Below, one piece after another: positions 1 through 6,221 of a stretch of DNA of 11,911 nucleotides. Source of the DNA: an uncultured Prevotella sp. Its GTDB lineage: Bacteria; Bacteroidota; Bacteroidia; Bacteroidales; Bacteroidaceae. The stretch spans positions 1 to 11,911 of the forward strand of contig ONMG01000099.1 of assembly GCA_900318855.1 (NCBI GenBank), given 5' to 3'. The notes under the pieces are model-generated. The model did no database searches and was not told the DNA's origin. It saw only the letters and a list, made by a program, of their open reading frames with translations. The position numbers were made by a program, and so were the translations under genes. Position 1 is the first letter of the stretch; each line of letters begins with the position of its first letter.

Positions 1-1337
1 ACCACGAAGTCGCGTTTGCCATCCTCTGTGGTGAAGTAGTAGGCCGGTATGCGGTGGCCCCACCAGAGCTGGCGCGAGATGCACCAGTCCTTGATATTCT
101 CCAGCCAGTAGCGGTAGGTGTTCTTGTATTTCTTGGGATAGAATTCAATGTCGTCGTCCATCACCGGCTTCAGTGCAATGTCGGCAAAGTGCTGCATCTT
201 GAGGAACCATTGTGTGGAGAGCTTCGGCTCTATGGGCACGTTGGTGCGCTCGGAGAAGCCCACCTTGTTGTCGTAGTCTTCCACCTTCTCCATCAGTGCG
301 GCCTTGTCGAGGTCGATGGCTATCTGCTTGCGCACGTCCATGCGGTCCTGCCCTACATAGAGTCCGGCGGCCTTCGAGATGGTGCCGTTGTCGTTGAAGA
401 TGTCGATGGTCTCGAGGTGGTGCTTGAGTCCCAGCATGTGGTCGTTGACATCGTGAGCCGGAGTGACCTTCAGACAGCCCGTACCGAACTGGATGTCAAC
501 GTAGCTGTCCTCGATGACGGGAATGACACGGCCCACCAGCGGCACGATGACGTGCTTGCCCTTGAGCCACGTGTTCTTCACGTCGTCGGGATTGATGCAC
601 ATGGCTGAGTCGCCCATGATGGTTTCGGGACGTGTGGTGGCCACGACGGCATAGTAGCCCTTGTCGTCCTTGTGCATCACGTTGCCCTCGTCCTTGCGCT
701 CTATGGAAGCCTGGTCCTCCGGAGCCACGTAGTACTTCAGATAGTAGAGCTTGGAGTGCTCGTCCTTGTAGACCACCTCCTCATCGGAGAGAGCTGTCTG
801 TGCCTTGGGATCCCAGTTCACCATGCGCACTCCGCGATAGATGTAGCCCTTGCGGTAGAGGTCGACAAACACCTTGATGACGCCTTTGGAGCGTGGCTCA
901 TCCATGGTGAAGGCTGTGCGGTCCCAGTCGCATGAGCAGCCGAGCTTACGGAGCTGCTTGAGGATGATGCCGCCGTGCTCATGCGTCCAGTCCCAGGCAT
1001 GACGGAGGAATTCTTCGCGGGTGAGGTCGGTCTTCTTGATGCCCTGCTCGGCCAGACGGCCCACTACCTTGGCTTCGGTGGCGATGGAGGCATGGTCGGT
1101 GCCGGGCACCCAGCAGGCGTTGAAGCCTTTCATGCGTGCGCGGCGCACCAGGATGTCCTGTATTGTGTTGTTCAGCATGTGGCCCATGTGGAGCACGCCG
1201 GTCACATTGGGCGGCGGTATGACGATGGTATAGGGCTTGCGTCCGTCGGGTTTTGAACTGAAGAGCTTGTTGTCAAGCCAGTACTGATACCATTTCGACT
1301 CCACGGCCTGTGGGTCATACTTACTTGCTAATTCCAT
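1..1337 (-). CDS. valS: Valyl-tRNA synthetase, N-terminal part (cut by window edge)
   Basis: Class I aminoacyl-tRNA synthetase that charges tRNA-Val with valine in the cytoplasm. The reverse strand reads open from an ATG at 1337 to the left edge, giving 445 codons of a family usually near 880 residues. Visible landmarks, in order: the ATP-binding PPPNVTGVLHMGH block at residues 41-53 (HIGH-type motif), the CP1 editing domain with ATTRPET near 231-237 and KVTPAHD near 289-295, and the return to the catalytic core at WCISRQLWWGHRIP near 415-430. The KMSKS loop, anticodon-binding domain and C-terminal coiled coil lie outside the window. The ATG is followed directly by the usual ValS opening (YDP, then W-Y-x-Y-W), which supports this start. 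A sigma-ABfr-type -7 box lies about 46 bases upstream. The frame is intact throughout and nothing looks odd. Confidence 0.97.
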   Translation of the reverse strand, partial: MELASKYDPQAVESKWYQYWLDNKLFSSKPDGRKPYTIVIPPPNVTGVLHMGHMLNNTIQDILVRRARMKGFNACWVPGTDHASIATEAKVVGRLAEQGIKKTDLTREEFLRHAWDWTHEHGGIILKQLRKLGCSCDWDRTAFTMDEPRSKGVIKVFVDLYRKGYIYRGVRMVNWDPKAQTALSDEEVVYKDEHSKLYYLKYYVAPEDQASIERKDEGNVMHKDDKGYYAVVATTRPETIMGDSAMCINPDDVKNTWLKGKHVIVPLVGRVIPVIEDSYVDIQFGTGCLKVTPAHDVNDHMLGLKHHLETIDIFNDNGTISKAAGLYVGQDRMDVRKQIAIDLDKAALMEKVEDYDNKVGFSERTNVPIEPKLSTQWFLKMQHFADIALKPVMDDDIEFYPKKYKNTYRYWLENIKDWCISRQLWWGHRIPAYYFTTEDGKRDFV

Positions 1338-1382
1338 ATCTGCAATGTATCGTTCTGAATGTGTGAATCTTATTATTCCGTG

Positions 1383-1390
1383 CAAAATTA
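1383..1390 (-). promoter_or_regulatory. Probable -7 promoter box for valS
   Basis: On the minus strand this reads TAATTTTG, an exact match to the Bacteroidetes -7 consensus TAnnTTTG. It lies 45 bases before the valS ATG, giving a leader of roughly 40 bases. No TTG sits at the expected 20-base distance upstream, so the -33 part is weak. The call rests on the -7 box and its position. Confidence 0.5.
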
Positions 1391-1522
1391 CTCAAAAACT
1401 TTGTAACGGTGCAGAGAAAGCTTTAAAAAATGCGTTCCACGGCCCCAGGGTGCCCGAATGTCGCGGCTTCAGAGGTGCTCTGCCCGGCCTTGCCAGTACT
1501 CTTCAACCTGCTGTCACCGAGA

Positions 1523-1630
1523 CTCACCACGAACGTGGCAGCATCGTGTCACGAACGTGGCAGGGCTGTGTCACGAACGTGGCAGGACCGTGTCACGAAC
1601 GTGGCAGGGTTGTGTCACGTTCGTGGTGAG
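1523..1630. repeat. Inverted repeat enclosing the 22-bp array
   Basis: Bases 1523-1537 (CTCACCACGAACGTG) and 1616-1630 (CACGTTCGTGGTGAG) are perfect 15-base reverse complements bracketing the array. The symmetry continues imperfectly outward: ACTCTTC at 1498-1504 pairs with GAAGAGT at 1647-1653, with TGAC and AGG matches in between. The imperfect arms therefore run from about 1493-1537 and 1616-1659. This could be a large hairpin or the decayed ends of a small non-autonomous element. I saw no flanking target-site duplication. Confidence 0.8.
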
Positions 1631-1634
1631 GGGG
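1525..1634. repeat. Five tandem 22-bp repeats with palindromic CACG-AA-CGTG core
   Basis: Five units begin at 1525, 1547, 1569, 1591 and 1613, with exactly 22 bases from one to the next. Units 2-4 share their first 18 bases (TGTCACGAACGTGGCAGG) and differ in the last four. The core CACGAACGTG is a palindrome except for its central AA. In the fifth unit the centre is TT (CACGTTCGTG), so that unit reads as the reverse complement of the others. The first unit has CACCACG where later ones have TGTCACG. A period of 22 bp is close to two helical turns, so each core would face about the same side of the DNA. It could be a multi-site operator, a structured RNA element or an interspersed genomic repeat. 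The repeat itself is certain; its role is unknown. Confidence 0.95.
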
Positions 1635-1753
1635 GAATGACGAGGTGAAGAGTGCATGGTGCCGGCAGGTGGAAGGAGCCGGTGACGCGGGGTGCCGGGG
1701 TGGCGGGCTGGCACGAAGAGCAGAATGCCGGGAGAAGTTTTCTGCCTGTGGGC

Positions 1754-1784
1754 TTGTTACTCTGATTGGAAATGACTACCTTTG
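1754..1784 (+). promoter_or_regulatory. sigma-ABfr-type promoter of the Schlafen-like gene
   Basis: TTG at 1754-1756, then 20 bases, then TACCTTTG at 1777-1784. This matches the Bacteroidetes -33/-7 pattern, with the same spacing as the pyk promoter in this window. Transcription would start near 1791, leaving an A-rich leader of about 18 bases before the ATG at 1809. The box overlaps an upstream in-frame TTG at 1782, which argues against using that codon as the start. Confidence 0.7.
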
Positions 1785-1808
1785 TATTTCGAACAAACAA
1801 TTAATATT

Positions 1809-4211
1809 ATGATAAGCAATGGTACTCAACCGGCTTTCTGGCTGGAGGTGAGGAAAGAATATGTGGTTGACAACTTTGAGCGTCTGCTCTCCTATCTGCG
1901 TTATTACACCTATACCCGTGGGGAGGACGAGCAGAGCGATTTCAATAAGAGTCTGCAATGTCTCGGCGAGGTGGTGGCCGATTTGGTGGATGCCATGTCG
2001 GCCGACTGCCTCTATAAGCATGTGGGGACGGAGTGGGGCGACAGTTGGGAGCTGAATGTGCGCATGATAGGCGCCTATCTGCTGGCCTCCGAGAAGAAGG
2101 GCGTGCAGCAGCGGCAGTTGCTGCTGAGGCTGGCCGACTTCCTGCTGCTTTCGGGTAATGTCGACGTTCCCTCGCTGTCCGACTGTTATGATTTGGTGGT
2201 CCACTGTGCCCAGGGGTGCCCCGTGGCCGGCTATGGCTTCTCGTGGGATGACCTGAGCACTGCCACCTTCCGGGGACATTTGTTCGCGGCCAAGCTCGCT
2301 AAGACAAGGTTCGGTGAGCCCCCGGCCTCGCCTTTCACCTACTATGAGGGCAAGAGACTGCTGAAGATGGAGGAGGGCCGGTTCCAACTGGTCTGCATGA
2401 ATCTTGCACAGAGCCTGAAGAACCGGCTCGTGAGTCAGGTGAACGTGAGGCCGGACTTCGACATCATGGTGGCCGAGGGCGACAGAACCCGCAAGACGGA
2501 GTTCCCCGACCTGTTCCTGCTCTGCAACAATCTTTTCAACGAGCAGATGCAGGTGCAGCCGTCGCCTCAGGAGACGCTCAAGACCTATACTACGGGCGAC
2601 ACGCTCACCGTGAGGGTCACCTATGTGCGCAATACGATATATGCTGAGAGCATCGACCCGAGATACGAGAAGCTCAAGGGAAAAGTCTATGTGATGTACA
2701 ATCTCTTCTTCATCCCGCCCGAGACTTTCTACAGTGCAATTCGCCTGGGCGACAAGCTGCGGGTTAGAGTCACCGACCGTGATGACTTCACGTTCAGCCT
2801 TGATGAGGAGTTCGATGCCTTCTATGAGCAGGAGGCGCGCCACTATGTGGGTGAGGTCTGCGACGCCGTGCTCTTTCAGGTTTTTCGGGGCGGCACCCGC
2901 TTCATCAGCCAGGACGGATTGGTGGTCAACGTGTTCCACGACGACAGTGTCCGGATTGACAGCTCCCGGGTTTCCCGGGTGAGAATTAAGGGGTGCGTGC
3001 GCGACAGAAGCAACCATGTGGTGGTGAACGGCGAATTGGCCGACGGCGTCGGCGAGTGCGTCGAGGGGCAGGACTTCAAGCGGGACGCCCAGCAACAGCT
3101 CATCGAGGATTTTGTCGACACCAGTGAGGAAAGCAGCATTCAGGCTCCCTCGCCGAAAGGCATCGCGATGCCCGTGGAGGCAGTGAGGCTGCTCTCCCAC
3201 CTCTTCTTCAGTATGACTGCCACCGCAGCCGACAGCTATGCTGCCTACTATCGGCTCATGGCGTCACGTATGCTGGCCCGGCTGACCGACATTACGGCCG
3301 ATGAGGCCTTCCTCTCGCATGAAATCAACTACCGAAACACCATCGTGAAGTTCGCGCAGGGCAACTCGGCCCGCACCCTCTCGCTCCAGGCCGATGATGC
3401 CCTCGATGCCTCGCCGCTGGCAAAGGCCGAGGACAAGATTATCGGTATCCTCACCGACTACAATGACAGCAGCGACACCACGCGCACTCCGCATAATAAA
3501 TTCGACGATGAGAGCGCCGGCTATCTTGCGGAACTGGTCAATGCGTCGAATACGCTGAACGGCAAAGCTGATGTGGTGGAAATCAACCGTATCAAGAAGG
3601 CCATCGCCACCTTCCTCGGGGTGGGTGACATCTATCAGAGCATCTACCGCGAGCTCACCTGGTATGGCGACGAGAGCGATACGCTGGAGTTCAAGAAGTC
3701 GCTCGTCTACTCGACGGCCGAGGGCATGCTGCCCGACATGGCTACCCATAAGTGGGCTATCCTCAGGACGGTTTGCGGATTCTTCAATACCATCTCCGGG
3801 GGCGAGCTGCTTTTGGGCGTGGACGACCATGGCTACAGCTGCGGGCTGAAGAACGACCTGAGCTATCTGCACGAGCATGGATACATCAACGAGGAGTCGA
3901 TGGACAAATACAGAAACTATGTGAAGCTGATGCTCGACAAGGCCTTCAGCAATGACCGGCGGACGGTGAACGGTCCCGACATCACGGCCAATCACGTGGA
4001 CTTCAGAATTGAGCGCAACAAGGAGGGCGATGAGCTGTTGCGTATCCAGGTGAAACCCTATGAGCGGGGCATCATCTGCTTCTCTAAGGACCTTGCGCGC
4101 CCCGACAACATTGAAGAGAGCTACTATCGCTCCAGCGGTTCCACGCAGCCCATGACCAAGACAGTGAAGGATGAACTCACCAGGAAGAAGGCGCTGATGA
4201 ACCTGGGCTGA
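1809..4211 (+). CDS. Schlafen/AlbA_2-domain protein with large unrecognised N-terminal region
   Basis: An 800-residue soluble protein with no signal peptide or membrane segment. The C-terminal part, from about residue 618, resembles the Schlafen AlbA_2 (divergent AlbA/AAA_4) family: ESDTLEFKKSL at 622-632, a helix containing ILRTVCGFFNT, then GGELLLGVDDHG at 664-675. The family is linked to nucleic-acid binding, and mammalian Schlafens cleave tRNA; whether this protein cuts anything is unknown. Residues 1-250 look mostly helical. About 258-425 look beta-rich, with two similar stretches opening GDTLTVRV (from 263) and GDKLRVRV, which could be OB/S1-like folds (inference). Residues 430-620 look like helical linker. 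AlbA_2 usually sits at the N-terminus before an ATPase-like domain, so this order is unusual. I chose ATG 1809 because the in-frame TTG at 1782 lies inside the promoter. It is a single-gene unit next to a repeat array. The frame and the AlbA_2 call are firm; function is not. Confidence 0.85.
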   Translation: MISNGTQPAFWLEVRKEYVVDNFERLLSYLRYYTYTRGEDEQSDFNKSLQCLGEVVADLVDAMSADCLYKHVGTEWGDSWELNVRMIGAYLLASEKKGVQQRQLLLRLADFLLLSGNVDVPSLSDCYDLVVHCAQGCPVAGYGFSWDDLSTATFRGHLFAAKLAKTRFGEPPASPFTYYEGKRLLKMEEGRFQLVCMNLAQSLKNRLVSQVNVRPDFDIMVAEGDRTRKTEFPDLFLLCNNLFNEQMQVQPSPQETLKTYTTGDTLTVRVTYVRNTIYAESIDPRYEKLKGKVYVMYNLFFIPPETFYSAIRLGDKLRVRVTDRDDFTFSLDEEFDAFYEQEARHYVGEVCDAVLFQVFRGGTRFISQDGLVVNVFHDDSVRIDSSRVSRVRIKGCVRDRSNHVVVNGELADGVGECVEGQDFKRDAQQQLIEDFVDTSEESSIQAPSPKGIAMPVEAVRLLSHLFFSMTATAADSYAAYYRLMASRMLARLTDITADEAFLSHEINYRNTIVKFAQGNSARTLSLQADDALDASPLAKAEDKIIGILTDYNDSSDTTRTPHNKFDDESAGYLAELVNASNTLNGKADVVEINRIKKAIATFLGVGDIYQSIYRELTWYGDESDTLEFKKSLVYSTAEGMLPDMATHKWAILRTVCGFFNTISGGELLLGVDDHGYSCGLKNDLSYLHEHGYINEESMDKYRNYVKLMLDKAFSNDRRTVNGPDITANHVDFRIERNKEGDELLRIQVKPYERGIICFSKDLARPDNIEESYYRSSGSTQPMTKTVKDELTRKKALMNLG

Positions 4212-4512
4212 TTGCGGCCCGCGGACTGGCGCCCGGAATTGGGCGTCGGCTCCGTCGGACGGTGCCCTTCTTCAGCACATGAGGGCAGATTGTGAAGGCC
4301 AGGAGGGCGAAGGAAGGCTGGGTGATGGGGAATTTTGCGTGAAGTATTGAGGAAGTCTGGCCCCATGTGGCTTCGAGGGCCTTTGCAGGCTTGGAGCGGC
4401 ACTTTTTGAGGGCTGTGGGGAAATACTTGTGTTTTTAATTGTATCTGTCGCGGATTATTCGTACTTTTGCAGTATTATATCATAAGGTATTACTTCTTTC
4501 AATTAAGGATAT
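4212..4512. other. Intergenic region upstream of pyk
   Basis: A 301-base gap between two plus-strand genes. The pyk promoter is at 4439-4469, followed by an A/T-rich leader. Near the stop of the upstream gene a GC-rich hairpin (4228-4247) can form but has no T-run after it. I see nothing else: no tRNA, no repeat and no convincing small ORF. A minus-strand frame across 4124-4402 lacks recognisable features. Confidence 0.6.
4439..4469 (+). promoter_or_regulatory. sigma-ABfr-type promoter of pyk
   Basis: TTG at 4439-4441, 20 bases, then TACTTTTG at 4462-4469, an exact -7 consensus match. The predicted start near 4476 gives a leader of about 37 bases. AAGGA at 4505-4509 lies just before the ATG at 4513 and may act as a weak ribosome-binding site. 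Confidence 0.75.
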
Positions 4513-5976
4513 ATGAAACAGACAAAGATTGTGTGCTCTATCAGCGACCGCAGGTGCGATGTCGACTTCCTGCGCAAGCTGTTCTTCGCGGGCATGAATG
4601 TGGTTCGCATGAATACGGCCCACGCCACGCCCGAGGGAATCAAGACCATCATACGCAATACAAGGGCTGTGTCGCCTCATATCGCTCTGCTTATCGACAC
4701 TAAGGGGCCCGAGGTGAGAACTACCGACGTGGAGGCTCCGATAGAGTATAAGACAGGTGACGTGGTGAAAATCTTCGGACGTCCCGAGATGGTCACCTCG
4801 CACGATATCATCAATGTGTCGTACGCCGATATTACCAGGGATGTGAAGGTGGGCGACCATGTGCTCATCGACGACGGAACGTTGAGCTTCGTCGTCATGG
4901 AGAATGTGGGACCCATGCTGGTGGCACGATGCGAGAACGACGGTGTGCTCGGTGCCCACAAGAGTGTCAATGTGCCGGGCGAGCATATCGACCTGCCCGC
5001 GCTCACAGAGAAGGATCGCCGGAACATCCAGCTGGCCATCGATGAGGATGTCGATTTCATTGCTCACTCCTTTGTGCGGAATGCTGCCGACGTGAAGGCT
5101 GTACAGGATATCCTCGATGCCCACCATAGCGATATCAAGATCATCTCGAAAATAGAGAACCAAGAGGGTGTCGACAATATCGACGAGATTATCGATGCTT
5201 CTTACGGCATCATGGTGGCCCGCGGCGATTTGGGCATTGAGGTGCCCATCGAGAAGATACCGGGCATCCAGCGCCGCATCATCCGTAAATGCGTGCTTCA
5301 GCGTAAGCCCGTCATCGTGGCCACGCAGATGTTGCACACCATGATTTCCAACCCCAGGCCTACTCGTGCCGAGGTGACCGACATTGCCAATGCCATCTAC
5401 TACCGCACCGATGCACTCATGCTGAGCGGCGAGACGGCATCGGGCAAATATCCCTTAGAGGCCGTGCAGACCATGGCCAGTGTGGCCGAACAGGCTGAGA
5501 AGGACCGGCTGCCTGAGGCCGATGCAGAATTGGCTAAGATGGACACCAACGACCAGCGCCAGTTCCTTGCTCATTGTGCTATTGAAGCCACGAAGAAACT
5601 CGGTGTGAAAGGCATCATCACCGACAGCGAGACCGGACAGACCGCCCGGTGCCTGGCTTCATTCCGCGGCCCGATGCCTGTGCTTGCCATCTGCTACAAG
5701 GAGAAGACACAGCGCTGGCTGAATCTGAGTTATGGCGTGATACCCATCTATCAGAAGGCTCACACCTCACCCGAGCATCTCTTCACTGCTGCACTCAGAA
5801 TGCTGAGGCAGAAGGGCTATATTGAGCTCGACGACAAGATAGCCTATCTCAGTGGAACCTTTGGTGCTGGTGGCGGCACCACACTGCTCGAAATCAATAA
5901 GGTGCGCGAGGTGTTCGATAAATCGTATGAGTTCCATTTCCCTTACAGCGACAAGGATAAGGCAGAGGTTAAGTAG
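4513..5976 (+). CDS. pyk: Pyruvate kinase
   Basis: Transfers phosphate from phosphoenolpyruvate to ADP, making pyruvate and ATP in the last step of glycolysis (cytoplasm). The 487 residues match the usual length of about 470-500. Landmarks: substrate-site RMN at 32-34; DTKGPEVR at 62-69, before the B domain (about 70-165); IISKIENQEGV at 210-220 with active-site Lys213 and metal ligand Glu215; ARGDLG at 236-241 with Asp239; ATQML at 270-274; NPRPTRAEVTDIANA at 280-294; LSGETASGKYP at 304-314. The C-terminal allosteric-type domain (about 350-487) is present. Several usual positions differ: the family's RxNFSHG is RMNTAHA here, and the common DGTDA before LSGET is YYRTDA. I believe these are typical of Bacteroidetes enzymes. 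It has its own promoter and a strong terminator downstream, so it is probably monocistronic. Confidence 0.97.
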   Translation: MKQTKIVCSISDRRCDVDFLRKLFFAGMNVVRMNTAHATPEGIKTIIRNTRAVSPHIALLIDTKGPEVRTTDVEAPIEYKTGDVVKIFGRPEMVTSHDIINVSYADITRDVKVGDHVLIDDGTLSFVVMENVGPMLVARCENDGVLGAHKSVNVPGEHIDLPALTEKDRRNIQLAIDEDVDFIAHSFVRNAADVKAVQDILDAHHSDIKIISKIENQEGVDNIDEIIDASYGIMVARGDLGIEVPIEKIPGIQRRIIRKCVLQRKPVIVATQMLHTMISNPRPTRAEVTDIANAIYYRTDALMLSGETASGKYPLEAVQTMASVAEQAEKDRLPEADAELAKMDTNDQRQFLAHCAIEATKKLGVKGIITDSETGQTARCLASFRGPMPVLAICYKEKTQRWLNLSYGVIPIYQKAHTSPEHLFTAALRMLRQKGYIELDDKIAYLSGTFGAGGGTTLLEINKVREVFDKSYEFHFPYSDKDKAEVK

Positions 5977-6030
5977 ACCTTAATATCAGTGTGCACCCGA
6001 CGGCTTCGGGGGAAAGCATAGAAGACAATA

Positions 6031-6087
6031 TTCGCAAGGGCTTCCTTTCCGTTCTTCGGTTTGTGAAGACCCTTGCGAACTGTTTTT
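6031..6087 (+). terminator. Rho-independent terminator of pyk
   Basis: TTCGCAAGGG (6031-6040) and CCCTTGCGAA (6070-6079) form a perfect 10-bp stem. CTTC/GAAG extends it past a single-base bulge, and TTTTT follows at 6083-6087. It starts about 55 bases after the pyk stop codon. Confidence 0.9.
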
Positions 6088-6149
6088 AGAGGTGGAATCG
6101 CTGTCGCTGCGGAGAGAAGGACTGGCTGCTTTCGGTGAGATTAAACGTA

Positions 6150-6189
6150 AAGCTGTAAATCTTCGGCGAAGGCCGAAAATTTACAGCTT
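6150..6189. terminator. Long hairpin between convergent genes, possible minus-strand terminator
   Basis: AAGCTGTAAAT (6150-6160) pairs perfectly with ATTTACAGCTT (6179-6189). Inside it, TTCGGC (6162-6167) pairs with GCCGAA (6172-6177) around a GAAG tetraloop, with one C/A mismatch between the two stems: 17 pairs in all. It lies 32 bases past the stop of the minus-strand transglutaminase-like gene. The T-run on either strand is poor, so it may act as a 3'-end stabiliser as well as, or instead of, a terminator. Confidence 0.7.
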
Positions 6190-6221
6190 ATGTGAGAGGC
6201 AGCGGGAAGTTCCCGATGTCG

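Larger units (their letters stand above)
1338..1808. other. Divergent intergenic region between valS and the Schlafen-like gene
   Basis: A 471-base gap between divergent genes. It holds the valS promoter near 1383, an A/T-rich valS leader, a GC-rich stretch, the 22-bp repeat array (1525-1634), a second GC-rich stretch (about 1635-1735), and the promoter and short leader of the plus-strand gene. Short open frames cross the array, but its 22-bp period is not a multiple of three and the translations are low-complexity shadows, so I call no gene here. Apart from the array, its flanking inverted repeat and the two promoters, I see no recognisable structure. Confidence 0.7.

Noticed and set aside
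1525..1634. The tandem array as a CRISPR
   Set aside because: Units follow directly with only four variable bases between 18-base constant blocks. There are no spacers of the usual 30 or so bases and no cas genes.
1345..1648. Short plus-strand open frames crossing the 22-bp array, coding for repeated SRTWQ/HERGR-like peptides
   Set aside because: The 22-bp period shifts frame at each unit, so the peptide repetition only reflects the DNA repeat. No ribosome-binding site or conserved reading frame is apparent.
1782..1808. Longer start at TTG 1782 for the Schlafen-like protein
   Set aside because: The codon falls within the predicted -7 box, upstream of the expected transcription start. ATG 1809 has an A-rich leader typical of Bacteroidetes.
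1776..3200. 474-residue open frame on the minus strand opposite the Schlafen-like gene
   Set aside because: It has a low-complexity, His/Leu/Val-rich composition and no recognisable domain, and is fully antisense to a gene with clear motifs and its own promoter. Long antisense frames are expected in GC-rich coding sequence.
3264..3995. 243-residue minus-strand open frame opposite the same gene
   Set aside because: Antisense shadow of the AlbA_2 coding region, with no promoter or family motif.
4228..4247. GC-rich 7-bp hairpin just after the Schlafen-like gene as its terminator
   Set aside because: The stem is short, includes a G-T pair, and no T-run follows. It may form but cannot be called a terminator.
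4480..5337. 285-residue minus-strand open frame opposite pyk
   Set aside because: Antisense shadow of a well-supported pyruvate kinase; His/Asp-rich with no domain pattern.
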